NCBI RefSeq assembly: GCF_029892605.1
Contig: NZ_JARXWF010000013.1
Location: 46,290-110,289, forward strand
DNA length: 64,000 bases
Reading direction: 5' to 3'
Origin: Parabacteroides sp. PM6-13
Lineage (GTDB): Bacteria; Bacteroidota; Bacteroidia; Bacteroidales; Tannerellaceae
The translations under genes and the position numbers were made by a program. Shown here one piece after another: positions 24,604 to 33,691 of this stretch; position 1 is the stretch's first letter, and every line of letters starts with the position of its first letter. The notes under the pieces were generated by a model. That model had not been told where the DNA came from. It was given only the letters and a program-made list of their open reading frames with translations, and made no database searches.

Positions 24604-27600
24604 ATGAAGAAAGATCAACAAGTGTGCCGTGTGGGCATTGACGTGGGCTCTACTACGATAAAGATGATCGTATTAGACCCTTCCGACACCATCATCTACA
24701 AAACCTATCGTCGTCATAAAGCCAATATCAACCGCATATTCGCGGAAGAGCTTCATACGATTATCCATACCTTCCCTGCGTTTTCTTACCGGATACAAAT
24801 CACAGGCTCTGCCGGGTTGGGCATTGCCGAACGTACGGGCATTCCGTTTGTGCAGGAGGTGGTATCATCCGTGGAGGTAGTCAATCGCCTCTATCCCGAA
24901 ACGCGTACCTTGATCGATCTGGGTGGTGAAGATGCTAAAATGGTATTCTTTCACGCCGGAAAGCAGCCTGATATCCGTATGAATGGGAATTGTGCGGGAG
25001 GTACGGGCGCGTTTATCGACCAGATGGCAGACCTGATGCATATATCTATTGAAGAGTTAGGGCAGCAGGCGATGCAGTACGATAAGATCTATCCGATCGC
25101 ATCGCGCTGTGGTGTATTTGCCAAGACGGACGTGCAAAATCTGATTTGCCGGAACGTACCGATGAACGACCTATCGGCTTCTATTCTCCATACGGTAGCC
25201 CTGCAATGCATCACCTCATTGGCCCGAGGATATGATATCGAAAGTAAAGTATTGTGTATTGGTGGCCCGTTGACTTTCCTGCCGGCACTTCGCCATGCGT
25301 TTCGGGAATTGCTTCAACTGAAAGAGGAGGATTTTCTTATGCCCGAAAACGGCGAATATTTCCCGGCATTGGGCTGCGCCCTCTTATTAAAAGAGGAGGA
25401 AGAGAACCTCCAGGCGGTCGATATCCCAGCGTTGCTTCAGCAATTAAACGCCACCAAAACGGAAGAGAAAGACACCCTGCCCCCTCTGTTCAAAGGGGAA
25501 GAGGAGTACAACCAGTGGAAAGAGACAAGAAAGATCAAGAGAATCAAGATGGAGCCTTTAGGGCTTCAACAAGACATAAGCTGTTTCCTGGGCATCGACT
25601 CCGGTTCGACCACGACCAAGATCGTCGTGATGAAAGAAGACGGACATATTCTTTATACTTATTACAGTGCGAACGAAGGCAATCCGTTGAAAAAGGTGGT
25701 AGAAGGCCTGCAGGCCTTTTATCGCGCCGCGGCGGAAAAGGGGGTAAACTACCGCTTCCTCTCTTCGGCTGTAACAGGATATGGAGAAGACCTGGTGCGC
25801 TCGGCCCTTAACCTGGACTACGGGATCGTAGAGACGATGGCACATCTCTCCGGTGCCCAATATGTTGATCCGGAAGTCTCCTTCATACTCGATATCGGCG
25901 GGCAGGACATGAAGTCGCTCTTTGTCGATCAAGGGGTTATTTCTAACATCGAACTGAACGAGGCCTGTTCATCGGGCTGCGGCTCTTTCCTGCAAAACTT
26001 TGCCTCAACCATGCACATCTCCCTATCCGACTTCTCGAAGGCTGCCTGTCTGTCGGCCTGTCCGAGCGATCTGGGCTCGCGGTGTACGGTGTTTATGAAT
26101 TCAAAAGTGAAACAAGCCCTGCGGGAAGGCGCTGAAATCGGGGATATTGCAGCCGGACTGGCCTATTCAGTAGTGAAGAATTGCCTATACAAGGTGCTTA
26201 AAATAAATAACCTGAACCAACTGGGCGACCACATCGTAGTACAGGGAGGAACCTTCCGCAACGACGCGGTTTACCGTGTGTTGGAGCAGCTATCCGGGAA
26301 AACAGTCAGCACTACGGACCATCCCGAACTGATGGGTGCCCTGGGGGCTGCTTTGTATGCCCAGCGAAGATGGAATGAAGAAAAGACCACCTCGTTCACC
26401 GGACACGAAGCCCTGCCCGATGTCGATCATATCGAAACCAAAGAGTTGCAGTGTAAAGGCTGTACCAATAAATGCTCCGTCTTGCGTTTCCGCTTCAAGA
26501 ATGGGAACACCTCTTATGCAGGGAATAAGTGCGAAAAGGTTTTTTTCAACAAAAACACGGTTCATCAAAAAGGATACAATGCGTTTGAAAAGAAGAACGA
26601 AATCCTTTTCCAGCGGGAAGAGATTACGGCGCAAAACGAAACCCTGCCTGTTATAGGTATTCCGCGGGTATTGAATATGTTCGAGAATTATCCTTTCTGG
26701 CATCGCTTGTTCACCGATTGCGGTCTGCGGGTAGTATTATCGCCGGAGTCTACCTTTGCGCTTTATCAGAAAGGGGTCGGCAGTGTAATGTCCGAGAATA
26801 TCTGTTTCCCGGCCAAGCTGGTACACGGGCATATCCATGCCTTGGCAGAGGCAGGAGTGGATCGTATCTTTTACCCCATTGTGCCAAAAGAAGAAGCTGA
26901 ATTCGGAAAAGCGAATAACTCGTATAACTGTCCGGTAGTCAGCGGATATCCCGATGTGATCCGTTCGGCCATGAACCCGGAAGAGCGCTTTGGCATTCCT
27001 TTCGACAAGCCGGTGGTTACCTTCAGTAGCGATCAGGCGCTTGAGAAGGCTTGTTGGATCTATATCTCCTCCTTAGGGGTGCCTAAAGGGATTTTCCGAA
27101 GTGCCTTTACGCATGCTCTGAAGGAGCGTGCCGCCACCAAAGAGAAGCTGGCTGTCGAGCAAAAAAGAATCTTTGACGAGGCGGTGACCAACAACAAACC
27201 CGTCTTTGTGGTTGCCGGACGTCCCTATCATGCCGACCCGCTTATTCATCAGAAGGTGGGACAGATCCTGTCTGACCTGGGAGGCTATGTGTTTACGGAT
27301 GATGTGTTTCGCGTGACAAACCAGCAAGGCTTTGGTGTCTTGAATATCGTATCCCAGTGGTCTTATCCCAACCGCACAGTACAAGCCGCCATGGAGGTGG
27401 CAAAGTCGCCCCGAAATGTGCAGTATATTCAACTGAACTCCTTCGGATGTGGCCCCGACTCCTTCTTTATGGATGAGATCGGAGACATCCTAAAACAAGC
27501 CGGGAAGAACCATACGATATTGCGTATCGACGAAATCGCCAGCCCCGGCTCTATTCGTTTGCGCCTGCGCTCGTTGATCGAATCGCTGAAAGCTATTCAG

Positions 27601-28866
27601 CCAACAGATATGCCTTCGGAAGCAAAAGGCTTTGAAGCTTATGGGGTAACCTATAAAAAGGAGGACCGGAAGAAGACTATTCTTATCCCTTGGTTTGCCG
27701 ATTATATCTCTCCTTTTATCCCGGCTATTGGTAAATTGGCGGGGTATAGGATTGTGAACCTCCCCAAATCATCAAAGGCATCGGCAGAGATAGGCTTGAA
27801 ATACGGGCATAATGAGGTGTGTTACCCTTCGACCTTGATTGTGGGGGATATCATTATGGGCTTGCAATCCGGGCAGTATGACCTGGAAAATACGGTGGTA
27901 GCCATCACGCAAACCGGCGGGCAATGCCGGGCAACGAATTATATTTCCCAAATAAAGAATGCCATCCGGAGTGCCGGATTCAAAGATATCCCCATCTTGG
28001 CCGTCAGCACAGGCAAGGTGTATCAGAACGACCAGCGTGCCTTTAAGATCCCGGTTGTCAAATTGATTCACATCATTATCTACGCGATACTCTATGCGGA
28101 TGCGATTCAAAGTATGTATAGCTCGCTCGTTAGCCGGGAGAAGAAAGAGGGAGAAAGCAAGCAATTGTTTGATTTCTATATCGAACAGGGGGTGAAGGCT
28201 ACGCAGCGCAACGATCATCAATGCCTCGTAGAGCTATTGGAGCAGGCCATTGCCGATTTCAACCAGGTAGCGATCTATGACCGTGTGTTTACCAAAGTGG
28301 GATTGATAGGGGAGATTTATTTGAAATACAACAACTATGGTCAGGCACATATCACCGAGTGGCTGCGTTCGAAAGGCATGGAAGTACACACGCCGCCCAT
28401 TATGGATTTCGTCCTACCCTACTTCGTGAATGCGCAGACCAACGTGAAGAATGGCATCAAGAAGGAGACTATTTTGGGCGATCTCTTCAACTCGATCGCC
28501 TGGAAATATATCAACAAACAAATGCAGGTGTTTGAGAGCCGCATGAAAAATTTCCGGTTCTACGAGCCCTCCGAGTCGATTTTTGTCAAAGCAGAGTATG
28601 CTTCTGAGGTGCTCGACCTGGCACATCAGTTTGGCGAAGGCTGGTCAATCCCGGCAGAAGTGGCCTGTTATGCCCGTCAGGGAGTAAACAAAGTGGTCTG
28701 CATACAGCCTTTCGGATGCATTGCCAACCATATTGTAGCGCGTGGTGTAGAGAAGAGGCTGAAAAAGATATATCCGGAAATGAATATTCTCTTCCTCGAT
28801 ATCGACGGAGGCGTAGCCGAGGTAAACCTGCAAAACCGCTTGCATTTCATGATGGCATACACCTGA
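24604..28866 (+). CDS. Giant 2-hydroxyacyl-CoA dehydratase activator-type protein (BadF/BcrA-D ATPase, DUF2229)
   Basis: A 1420-residue cytoplasmic protein of unknown exact function. Two ASKHA ATPase domains stand in tandem: first GIDVGSTTIKM (12-22), LIDLGGEDAK and NGNCAGGTGAF; second LGIDSGSTTTKIV, LDIGGQDMK and NEACSSGCGSF. The CAGGTG/CSSGCG cysteines bind an iron-sulfur cluster in HgdC/BcrA-type activators. Then come a four-Cys segment (CKGCTNKC ... NKC), a DUF2229 region (about 665-890, IGIPRVLNMFENYPFWHRL) and a C-terminal HgdB-like half (about 1000-1400). Such proteins are proposed to drive low-potential electron transfer using ATP. It has an apparent TetR operator in front; no dehydratase genes are adjacent, so the reaction cannot be assigned. 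Confidence 0.88.
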   Translation: MKKDQQVCRVGIDVGSTTIKMIVLDPSDTIIYKTYRRHKANINRIFAEELHTIIHTFPAFSYRIQITGSAGLGIAERTGIPFVQEVVSSVEVVNRLYPETRTLIDLGGEDAKMVFFHAGKQPDIRMNGNCAGGTGAFIDQMADLMHISIEELGQQAMQYDKIYPIASRCGVFAKTDVQNLICRNVPMNDLSASILHTVALQCITSLARGYDIESKVLCIGGPLTFLPALRHAFRELLQLKEEDFLMPENGEYFPALGCALLLKEEEENLQAVDIPALLQQLNATKTEEKDTLPPLFKGEEEYNQWKETRKIKRIKMEPLGLQQDISCFLGIDSGSTTTKIVVMKEDGHILYTYYSANEGNPLKKVVEGLQAFYRAAAEKGVNYRFLSSAVTGYGEDLVRSALNLDYGIVETMAHLSGAQYVDPEVSFILDIGGQDMKSLFVDQGVISNIELNEACSSGCGSFLQNFASTMHISLSDFSKAACLSACPSDLGSRCTVFMNSKVKQALREGAEIGDIAAGLAYSVVKNCLYKVLKINNLNQLGDHIVVQGGTFRNDAVYRVLEQLSGKTVSTTDHPELMGALGAALYAQRRWNEEKTTSFTGHEALPDVDHIETKELQCKGCTNKCSVLRFRFKNGNTSYAGNKCEKVFFNKNTVHQKGYNAFEKKNEILFQREEITAQNETLPVIGIPRVLNMFENYPFWHRLFTDCGLRVVLSPESTFALYQKGVGSVMSENICFPAKLVHGHIHALAEAGVDRIFYPIVPKEEAEFGKANNSYNCPVVSGYPDVIRSAMNPEERFGIPFDKPVVTFSSDQALEKACWIYISSLGVPKGIFRSAFTHALKERAATKEKLAVEQKRIFDEAVTNNKPVFVVAGRPYHADPLIHQKVGQILSDLGGYVFTDDVFRVTNQQGFGVLNIVSQWSYPNRTVQAAMEVAKSPRNVQYIQLNSFGCGPDSFFMDEIGDILKQAGKNHTILRIDEIASPGSIRLRLRSLIESLKAIQPTDMPSEAKGFEAYGVTYKKEDRKKTILIPWFADYISPFIPAIGKLAGYRIVNLPKSSKASAEIGLKYGHNEVCYPSTLIVGDIIMGLQSGQYDLENTVVAITQTGGQCRATNYISQIKNAIRSAGFKDIPILAVSTGKVYQNDQRAFKIPVVKLIHIIIYAILYADAIQSMYSSLVSREKKEGESKQLFDFYIEQGVKATQRNDHQCLVELLEQAIADFNQVAIYDRVFTKVGLIGEIYLKYNNYGQAHITEWLRSKGMEVHTPPIMDFVLPYFVNAQTNVKNGIKKETILGDLFNSIAWKYINKQMQVFESRMKNFRFYEPSESIFVKAEYASEVLDLAHQFGEGWSIPAEVACYARQGVNKVVCIQPFGCIANHIVARGVEKRLKKIYPEMNILFLDIDGGVAEVNLQNRLHFMMAYT

Positions 28867-28950
28867 AATAGTTTAATTTTGTTAATGCTGAACCAACTCT
28901 CCTTCTTCTTTGTTATATCAATAGTAAACAATAAAAGAAAGAGAAATAGT

Positions 28951-29286
28951 ATGGGAAAGTTTGAAATTACAAAGAGAAAGAATGGAGAGTTCCAATTCAA
29001 TTTGAAAGCAAGTAACGGTCAGGTAATTCTGGCAAGTGAAGGATACGTAGCCAAGGACAGTTGTCAAAAGGGTATTGAATCTGTACGTAAGAACAGTCAA
29101 ATTGATACTCGTTTTGAGATAAAGACGTCGAAAGACAACCGTCCTTATTTCAATCTCAAAGCAACAAACGGACAAGTAATCGGTACCAGCGAGATGTATA
29201 GTAGCGAAGCAGCTATGAAGAATGGTATTGAATCCGTTAAAAAGAATGCACCGGATGCAACCTTAGTCGATTTAACGATCATATAA
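28951..29286 (+). CDS. YegP-family protein (two DUF1508 repeats)
   Basis: A 111-residue cytoplasmic protein made of two similar halves: FEITKRKNGEFQFNLKASNG and FEIKTSKDNRPYFNLKATNG, each followed by a GIESV(R/K)KN helix. This is the tandem DUF1508 layout of E. coli YegP. The start at 28951 is chosen because family members begin MGKFEI and AGAGAAA-like purines precede it; a longer in-frame start at 28879 would add an atypical hydrophobic stretch. Function in the family is unknown. It is the last gene before a terminator and lies 84 bp after the giant activator gene. Confidence 0.85.
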   Translation: MGKFEITKRKNGEFQFNLKASNGQVILASEGYVAKDSCQKGIESVRKNSQIDTRFEIKTSKDNRPYFNLKATNGQVIGTSEMYSSEAAMKNGIESVKKNAPDATLVDLTII

Positions 29287-29314
29287 AAACCGACAAATAA
29301 CTGTTGAAAAAAAG

Positions 29315-29342
29315 AAAAGCTGTCCGATTGCGGGCAGCTTTT
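29315..29342 (+). terminator. Terminator downstream of yegP-like gene
   Basis: AAAAGCTGTCCG (29315-29326) / CGGGCAGCTTTT (29331-29342), loop ATTG, followed by a T-rich tail. Confidence 0.75.
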
Positions 29343-29357
29343 TCGTTTTTAAACTCT

Positions 29358-30704
29358 TTACGGAAAGGTCAGTACAAACGTAGTAGAGAAGGGCGGCAGG
29401 TTGTTTTTCAGCGTTATGCTGCCACCCGAAAGGCGCATGATCTGTCGGGAGACAGAGAGTCCGACCCCACTCCCACCCTCTTTGGTGGTGAAGAAAGGAA
29501 TGAAAATATGTTCGATCTCTTCGGCCGGAATCATCGGACCATTGTTGCTCACCTCAATAACGACCGCCTCCTCTTCTGTCGAATAGGCGCGTATCAACAC
29601 CTTCCCGTCACTCCGCTCACCGCCAATCGCCTGCATAGCGTTTTTCAATAGATTGAGTACCACTTGGGTAATCAGATTCTCGTCGGCGTAAACAATCAGA
29701 TCATCGGGCTCTACCAGGCTTACGACTTCGATCATCGGATAATTGTTCTGATGTCTTGCCAACTGTATCATTCTCTCCAGGAACTTGCCTACATAGAACA
29801 GGGTAGGCACAGGCGTCGGTATACGGGTGAATTTACGATAAGAGTCCACAAAAGCTATCAAGCCCTTACCGGTGGTGCTAATCGTTTCCAGTCCGCTTCG
29901 GATATCTTCATTCACCTCTTCCTGATGCATCGAAAGGAGTGTATCGCTCAGTGAGGTAATCGGTGTTACGGAATTCATGATCTCATGTGTTAATACCCGT
30001 GTTAGTCGGATCCAGGAGTCGATCTCCTTCTCATCCAGTTCGCGGTTGATATCATTGATGGCTATAATGCGCAGATGCTTCGATTGCAGGGTCATTTCCG
30101 ACACACGCAGGGAGAGATAGACCGTTCCCCGTTCGTTCGTAAAGGAGATCTGATGCTTTTCGCCCGGTTGTATATGCTGCATCACCTGAGCCACGCCTGC
30201 CCCTACCTTCGCTAATTGTTTGACATGGGTAAATACCGATAAGCCCAACAGGCGCAATGCCTCTTTGTTGGTCTGGTAGATATAGCCGTTGTCGTCTAAT
30301 ACGATAATACCGGTAGAGACCGAGTCCATAATCAGTTCGTAATACTTCTCCTGCTGTGCCGCTTCCGACTTTGCCTGAAAGAGTATTTGGGTGATACGAT
30401 TCATCGACTCACTGACCAATTTATCATCAGAAGCATGCCCCCGCGTGGCATACTTAAAGGCATAATCACTATTATCGATCGCATCGAACATAAAAGCGAT
30501 CTTACGGGCATTTTTCCCATAGAGGTTACGGGTCAACAATAGGGAGGCAAATAACCCGATCAAGGATAAGAGAAACCCTTCCCATTTACTTGATTGATAA
30601 CACCACATGGTGAGTATCGTACATCCTACCACCAGCAATAGGCGGAAATAGATATTATCAACTATTCGCTTGATGATAAGGCGGATCGTCGTTAGTTGTT
30701 TCAT
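29358..30704 (-). CDS. NtrY-like sensor histidine kinase
   Basis: Inner-membrane sensor kinase, 448 residues. Two membrane helices lie near the N-terminus (about 18-37 and 42-60) with almost no periplasmic loop, so it probably senses a membrane or cytoplasmic signal. A PAS-like region (about 125-230, GIIVLDDNGYIYQTNKEALR) precedes the phosphoacceptor HEIMNSVTPI and an ATPase domain with NLLKNAMQAIGG (N box), GMI-type segment and GVGLSVSRQIM (G box). It starts 14 bp after its partner, a sigma-54-dependent regulator, and both follow exonuclease III. It should phosphorylate that regulator. The signal is unknown. Confidence 0.92.
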   Translation of the reverse strand: MKQLTTIRLIIKRIVDNIYFRLLLVVGCTILTMWCYQSSKWEGFLLSLIGLFASLLLTRNLYGKNARKIAFMFDAIDNSDYAFKYATRGHASDDKLVSESMNRITQILFQAKSEAAQQEKYYELIMDSVSTGIIVLDDNGYIYQTNKEALRLLGLSVFTHVKQLAKVGAGVAQVMQHIQPGEKHQISFTNERGTVYLSLRVSEMTLQSKHLRIIAINDINRELDEKEIDSWIRLTRVLTHEIMNSVTPITSLSDTLLSMHQEEVNEDIRSGLETISTTGKGLIAFVDSYRKFTRIPTPVPTLFYVGKFLERMIQLARHQNNYPMIEVVSLVEPDDLIVYADENLITQVVLNLLKNAMQAIGGERSDGKVLIRAYSTEEEAVVIEVSNNGPMIPAEEIEHIFIPFFTTKEGGSGVGLSVSRQIMRLSGGSITLKNNLPPFSTTFVLTFP

Positions 30705-30718
30705 CTCCTGGTCTGTTT

Positions 30719-32062
30719 TTACAATCCGTAGCGCTTAATCTTATTATAGAGTGTCTGTCGCGAGATCCCTAATTGACTGGCGACCATCGATAGGTTGCCA
30801 TTGCATTTATCCATGGCATTTTTGATCATGTTGTATTCCATCTCCTCCAAGGTGGTCGATTCCTTGAGTGGAGTCACCGGCTTTTGTGGAAAATGGAAGT
30901 CAGCGATATCCAACACCTTCCCTTCGCCGATAATAACCGCCTTCTCAATGGTATGTTCCAGTTCCCGTATGTTTCCCATCCAGGGCAGTTCTTTCAGCTT
31001 TTCTTTTACCTGAGGCGATAATTGCAGGTTCGGTTTTCCGTAGATATTGCCATATTTGACCAGGAATATCTCCGCCAGGGGAATCACATCTTCGATGCGT
31101 TGACGCAACGAAGGGATCTCTACATGGATCGTATTCATGCGATACAAGAGGTCTTCGCGGAACGCTCCTTCACGCACCATCTGCGTCAGATCCCGGTTGG
31201 TAGCGCTGATCAGGCGGATATTGACCGGAATAGGCGTATTGCTGCCTACGCGCACCACCGCCCGTTGCTGAAGCACCGTCAGTAGCTTTGCCTGCAAATG
31301 ATAAGGCAGGTTACCTATCTCATCGAGGAAGAGGGTGCCGTTGTTGGCGGCTTCGAATTTGCCCGGACGATCGGCGCGGGCATCGGTAAACGCCCCTTTT
31401 ACATGCCCAAAGAGTTCGCTTTCGAACAGTGTTTCCGTGATCGCTCCCATATCGACCGTGATAACCGCCTCGTTCTTACGCCGCGAAAGCAGGTGTATCT
31501 CCCGGGCTAACATCTCTTTCCCCGTCCCGTTTTCTCCGGTGATCAGGATATTGGCATCGGTTACCGACACCTTCTCGATCAGGTGACGCAATTGCTGCAT
31601 CGCCGGGCTCTCTCCCCAGAACATACCGCTTTCGGTCGATAGCGGTTGTGTTTTCCGCCGGGCTTTATTCTCGCCTTTTCGTTGTTTGTAAGCGTTTTGC
31701 AGTGACTCGATCAGTTTTTGATTGTCCCATGGCTTAACAACAAAGTCCGCTGCCCCCTCTTTGATTCCCTTGACCGCCAATTCAATGTCGGCATAGGCCG
31801 TAAAGAGAATGACCGGCAGGGAGGGCTCCTTTTTCTTGATCTCCGAAAGCCAGAACAATCCTTCATTTCCGCTGTTGATGCCTGCGCTGAAATTCATATC
31901 TAAGAGAACGATATCAACCTTCTCTGCCTGCAACGTAGCGTTTATCTTATTGGGATTGGTAAGGGGTATCACCTTTTCAAAATAGGCGTTCAACAACATC
32001 TGAACGGCTGTCAGTATGCCTTTGTTATCATCCACAACCAATAGGGTACCTTGTTTTGCCAT
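30719..32062 (-). CDS. Sigma-54-dependent response regulator, NtrC family
   Basis: A 447-residue activator of sigma-54 promoters: receiver domain (VVDDNKG, phospho-acceptor Asp in VLLDMNF, TAYAD, KPW), AAA+ domain with Walker A GENGTGKE and Walker B TLFLDEIG, then a Fis-type helix-turn-helix (NLSMVASQLGISRQTLYNKI). The sigma-54 contact loop reads GAFTDA where the canonical motif is GAFTGA, a single-residue variant. It starts 22 bp after exonuclease III and ends 14 bp before the sensor kinase, so the three appear cotranscribed. The regulated genes are not evident here. Confidence 0.93.
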   Translation of the reverse strand: MAKQGTLLVVDDNKGILTAVQMLLNAYFEKVIPLTNPNKINATLQAEKVDIVLLDMNFSAGINSGNEGLFWLSEIKKKEPSLPVILFTAYADIELAVKGIKEGAADFVVKPWDNQKLIESLQNAYKQRKGENKARRKTQPLSTESGMFWGESPAMQQLRHLIEKVSVTDANILITGENGTGKEMLAREIHLLSRRKNEAVITVDMGAITETLFESELFGHVKGAFTDARADRPGKFEAANNGTLFLDEIGNLPYHLQAKLLTVLQQRAVVRVGSNTPIPVNIRLISATNRDLTQMVREGAFREDLLYRMNTIHVEIPSLRQRIEDVIPLAEIFLVKYGNIYGKPNLQLSPQVKEKLKELPWMGNIRELEHTIEKAVIIGEGKVLDIADFHFPQKPVTPLKESTTLEEMEYNMIKNAMDKCNGNLSMVASQLGISRQTLYNKIKRYGL

Positions 32063-32084
32063 AGCTATTTTCTTGCTCTTTGCG

Positions 32085-32849
32085 TTATTTATGGATTGTC
32101 AGTGTAGCCGGACAATGATCCGAATGGTGAACATCGTGTAGGATCGTTGCCTCTCCGATCAGGGGGCGCACCGGTTCGCTTGTCATGCAGTAGTCGAGAC
32201 GCCATCCCTTATTGTTTTTCCGGGCGTTGAAGCGATAGCTCCACCAGGTATAGCCCACCGCGTCGGGATGCAGGTGTCGATAGCTGTCGATGTATCCCGC
32301 GGCAAGGAAACGAGTCATCCAGGCACGTTCTTCGGGCAGGAAACCGCTATTCTTCGCATTGCGCACCGGGTCGTGAATATCGATCGGCTCATGGCAGATA
32401 TTGTAATCACCACACAGGATCAGGTTCGGCCGCTCTTGCTGCAAATCGACCACATACCGTTGAAAATCTTCCAGCCACTCCATCTTAAAGGCTTGCCGCT
32501 CGTCGCCACTGGTGCCCGAAGGGTGATAGACACTGACCACAGAGAGATCGCCAAAGTCAGCCCGGATAAACCGTCCTTCCCGGTCGTATTGCTCTATACC
32601 CATGCCATAGGTTACCTTGTCCGGCTCCTGCAGCGACAGTATCGCCACGCCGCTATAGCCTTTTTTCTCGGCACAGAAGAGGTAGCTGTGATAGCCTAAC
32701 GCCTCAAAAACCTCTTTCGGAAACTGATCTTCCTGCAATTTAGTCTCCTGCAGGCAGAGCACGTCCGGCCGTTCCTCGGCTAACCAGGCAGGAAAACCTT
32801 TGCCAATAGCGGCACGTAAACCGTTTACATTATAGGTGATTATTTTCAT
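32085..32849 (-). CDS. xth: Exodeoxyribonuclease III
   Basis: DNA repair enzyme that cuts at abasic sites and degrades 3' ends; 254 residues, the usual length. Endonuclease/exonuclease/phosphatase motifs are intact: ITYNVNGLRAA (3-13), CLQETKL with the metal-binding Glu, GYSGVAILS, CGDYNICHEPIDIHDP (the catalytic DxN), and DHCPATLTI at the C-terminus with the catalytic Asp-His. It is the first gene of a three-gene unit with a sigma-54 regulator and a histidine kinase. The joint operon with a two-component system is a little unusual, though no functional link can be read from the sequence. Confidence 0.94.
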   Translation of the reverse strand: MKIITYNVNGLRAAIGKGFPAWLAEERPDVLCLQETKLQEDQFPKEVFEALGYHSYLFCAEKKGYSGVAILSLQEPDKVTYGMGIEQYDREGRFIRADFGDLSVVSVYHPSGTSGDERQAFKMEWLEDFQRYVVDLQQERPNLILCGDYNICHEPIDIHDPVRNAKNSGFLPEERAWMTRFLAAGYIDSYRHLHPDAVGYTWWSYRFNARKNNKGWRLDYCMTSEPVRPLIGEATILHDVHHSDHCPATLTIHK

Positions 32850-32893
32850 ATACCATTCTTGTTTTTTATACGCATGACGTATGAAATGCCCTC

Positions 32894-32901
32894 CAAAGAT
32901 A
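32894..32901 (-). promoter_or_regulatory. -7 box of xth/two-component operon
   Basis: Minus-strand TATCTTTG (32901-32894), 44 bp before the xth start codon; no -33 box at normal distance. Confidence 0.5.
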
Positions 32902-33180
32902 CTATCAATGAACTAAATTCCTGCCACAAAGCTGTGAAAAGTCGCAGAGTAAAGAAAAGAAATAACCACAAGAGAACCTGCCATCTCTCCTGCATTTTCG
33001 CTATTTAATGACCTTAAATCAGGTCATATGTTAATAAATCATAAAATGAAGCTTCAAATTCGCATTTTTCTCACTATCAAAAAGTAACCAATTCCCCGAA
33101 ATAAGACTCTTTTTGATAGGAATATACCGAGAAAACGGGTTGTATCCAGGGTGATTAACTTACGTTTTAACAGTATTTAG
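32902..33180. other. Intergenic stretch without recognised features
   Basis: Left part of the 842-bp gap between xth and the xylose locus. It is AT-rich, lacks plausible reading frames and shows no clear repeats. The same holds for 33302-33505 on the far side of the repeat arrays. Confidence 0.5.
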
Positions 33181-33301
33181 GGGGTGCCTAGGGAGTGCCT
33201 ATATAGTGCCTATATGGTGCCTACATAGTGCCTATATAAAAAGTACGTAAAAAGTACGTAGACAGTACGTAGACAGTACGTAGGCAGTACGTAGGCACCC
33301 C
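33181..33301. repeat. Twin arrays of 11-bp tandem repeats bounded by an inverted repeat
   Basis: Five units starting GTGCCTA at 33184, 33195, 33206, 33217 and 33228, then five units starting AGTACGTA at 33242, 33253, 33264, 33275 and 33286: exactly 11 bp apart within each array. The outer ends GGGGTGCCTA (33181-33190) and TAGGCACCCC (33292-33301) are exact inverted repeats. It lies about 390 bp upstream of the NUDIX regulator. Confidence 0.9.
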
Positions 33302-33505
33302 TTAGGCAGTATGGAGGTACTCCTTCCCTTATCTGTACGCTTCCGGGAAATCGTCTCATACCACCAGCTCACCACGTTTTGACAACAGCTTGACAGCCTC
33401 TTTACATCTTACTTTTTATTCGCTCCCTACAAGCTGGTCTATTTCCCGGTGTAGATAATGTCATTTTTTGTCGCCTGCTTTTGTGGAAAATGCCCATCAA
33501 TACTA

Positions 33506-33577
33506 TATTGTACAAAGTACACAAAGGTAGTTATTGTATCGTTTACACAAAGTGATAAATTGTTATTGTACAAAGTA
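33506..33577. promoter_or_regulatory. Direct-repeat candidate operators upstream of the xylose locus
   Basis: TATTGTACAAAGTA occurs exactly at 33506-33519 and 33564-33577 (58 bp apart), each an imperfect palindrome. Between them lies a degenerate relative, TTTACACAAAGTGATAA. They sit 60-130 bp upstream of the promoter and are likely sites for the NUDIX regulator or another activator. Confidence 0.55.
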
Positions 33578-33605
33578 AGATAATAAACATGCTTATATTA
33601 AGCTG

Positions 33606-33620
33606 TTTACATGTTGTAAA
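33606..33620. promoter_or_regulatory. Palindrome next to the xylose promoter
   Basis: TTTACA-TGT-TGTAAA is an exact inverted repeat ending 15 bp before the -33 box, well placed for an operator. Confidence 0.5.
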
Positions 33621-33635
33621 AAATGAGAATAAAAT

Positions 33636-33665
33636 TTTGACATATGAAATTAATACATATATTTG
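33636..33665 (+). promoter_or_regulatory. Promoter of the xylose operon
   Basis: TTTG at 33636-33639 and TATATTTG at 33658-33665 with an 18-bp spacer, 26 bp before the NUDIX regulator start. A strong match to the Bacteroidetes consensus. Confidence 0.72.
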
Positions 33666-33691
33666 TGCACTGATTATTCGAGTGAGTACAC

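Noticed and set aside
33181..33301. CRISPR array
   Set aside because: Repeat unit is 11 bp with no spacers and no cas genes.
33181..33301. Plasmid or chromosomal iteron origin
   Set aside because: Repeats resemble iterons, but no replication initiator gene or DnaA boxes lie nearby.
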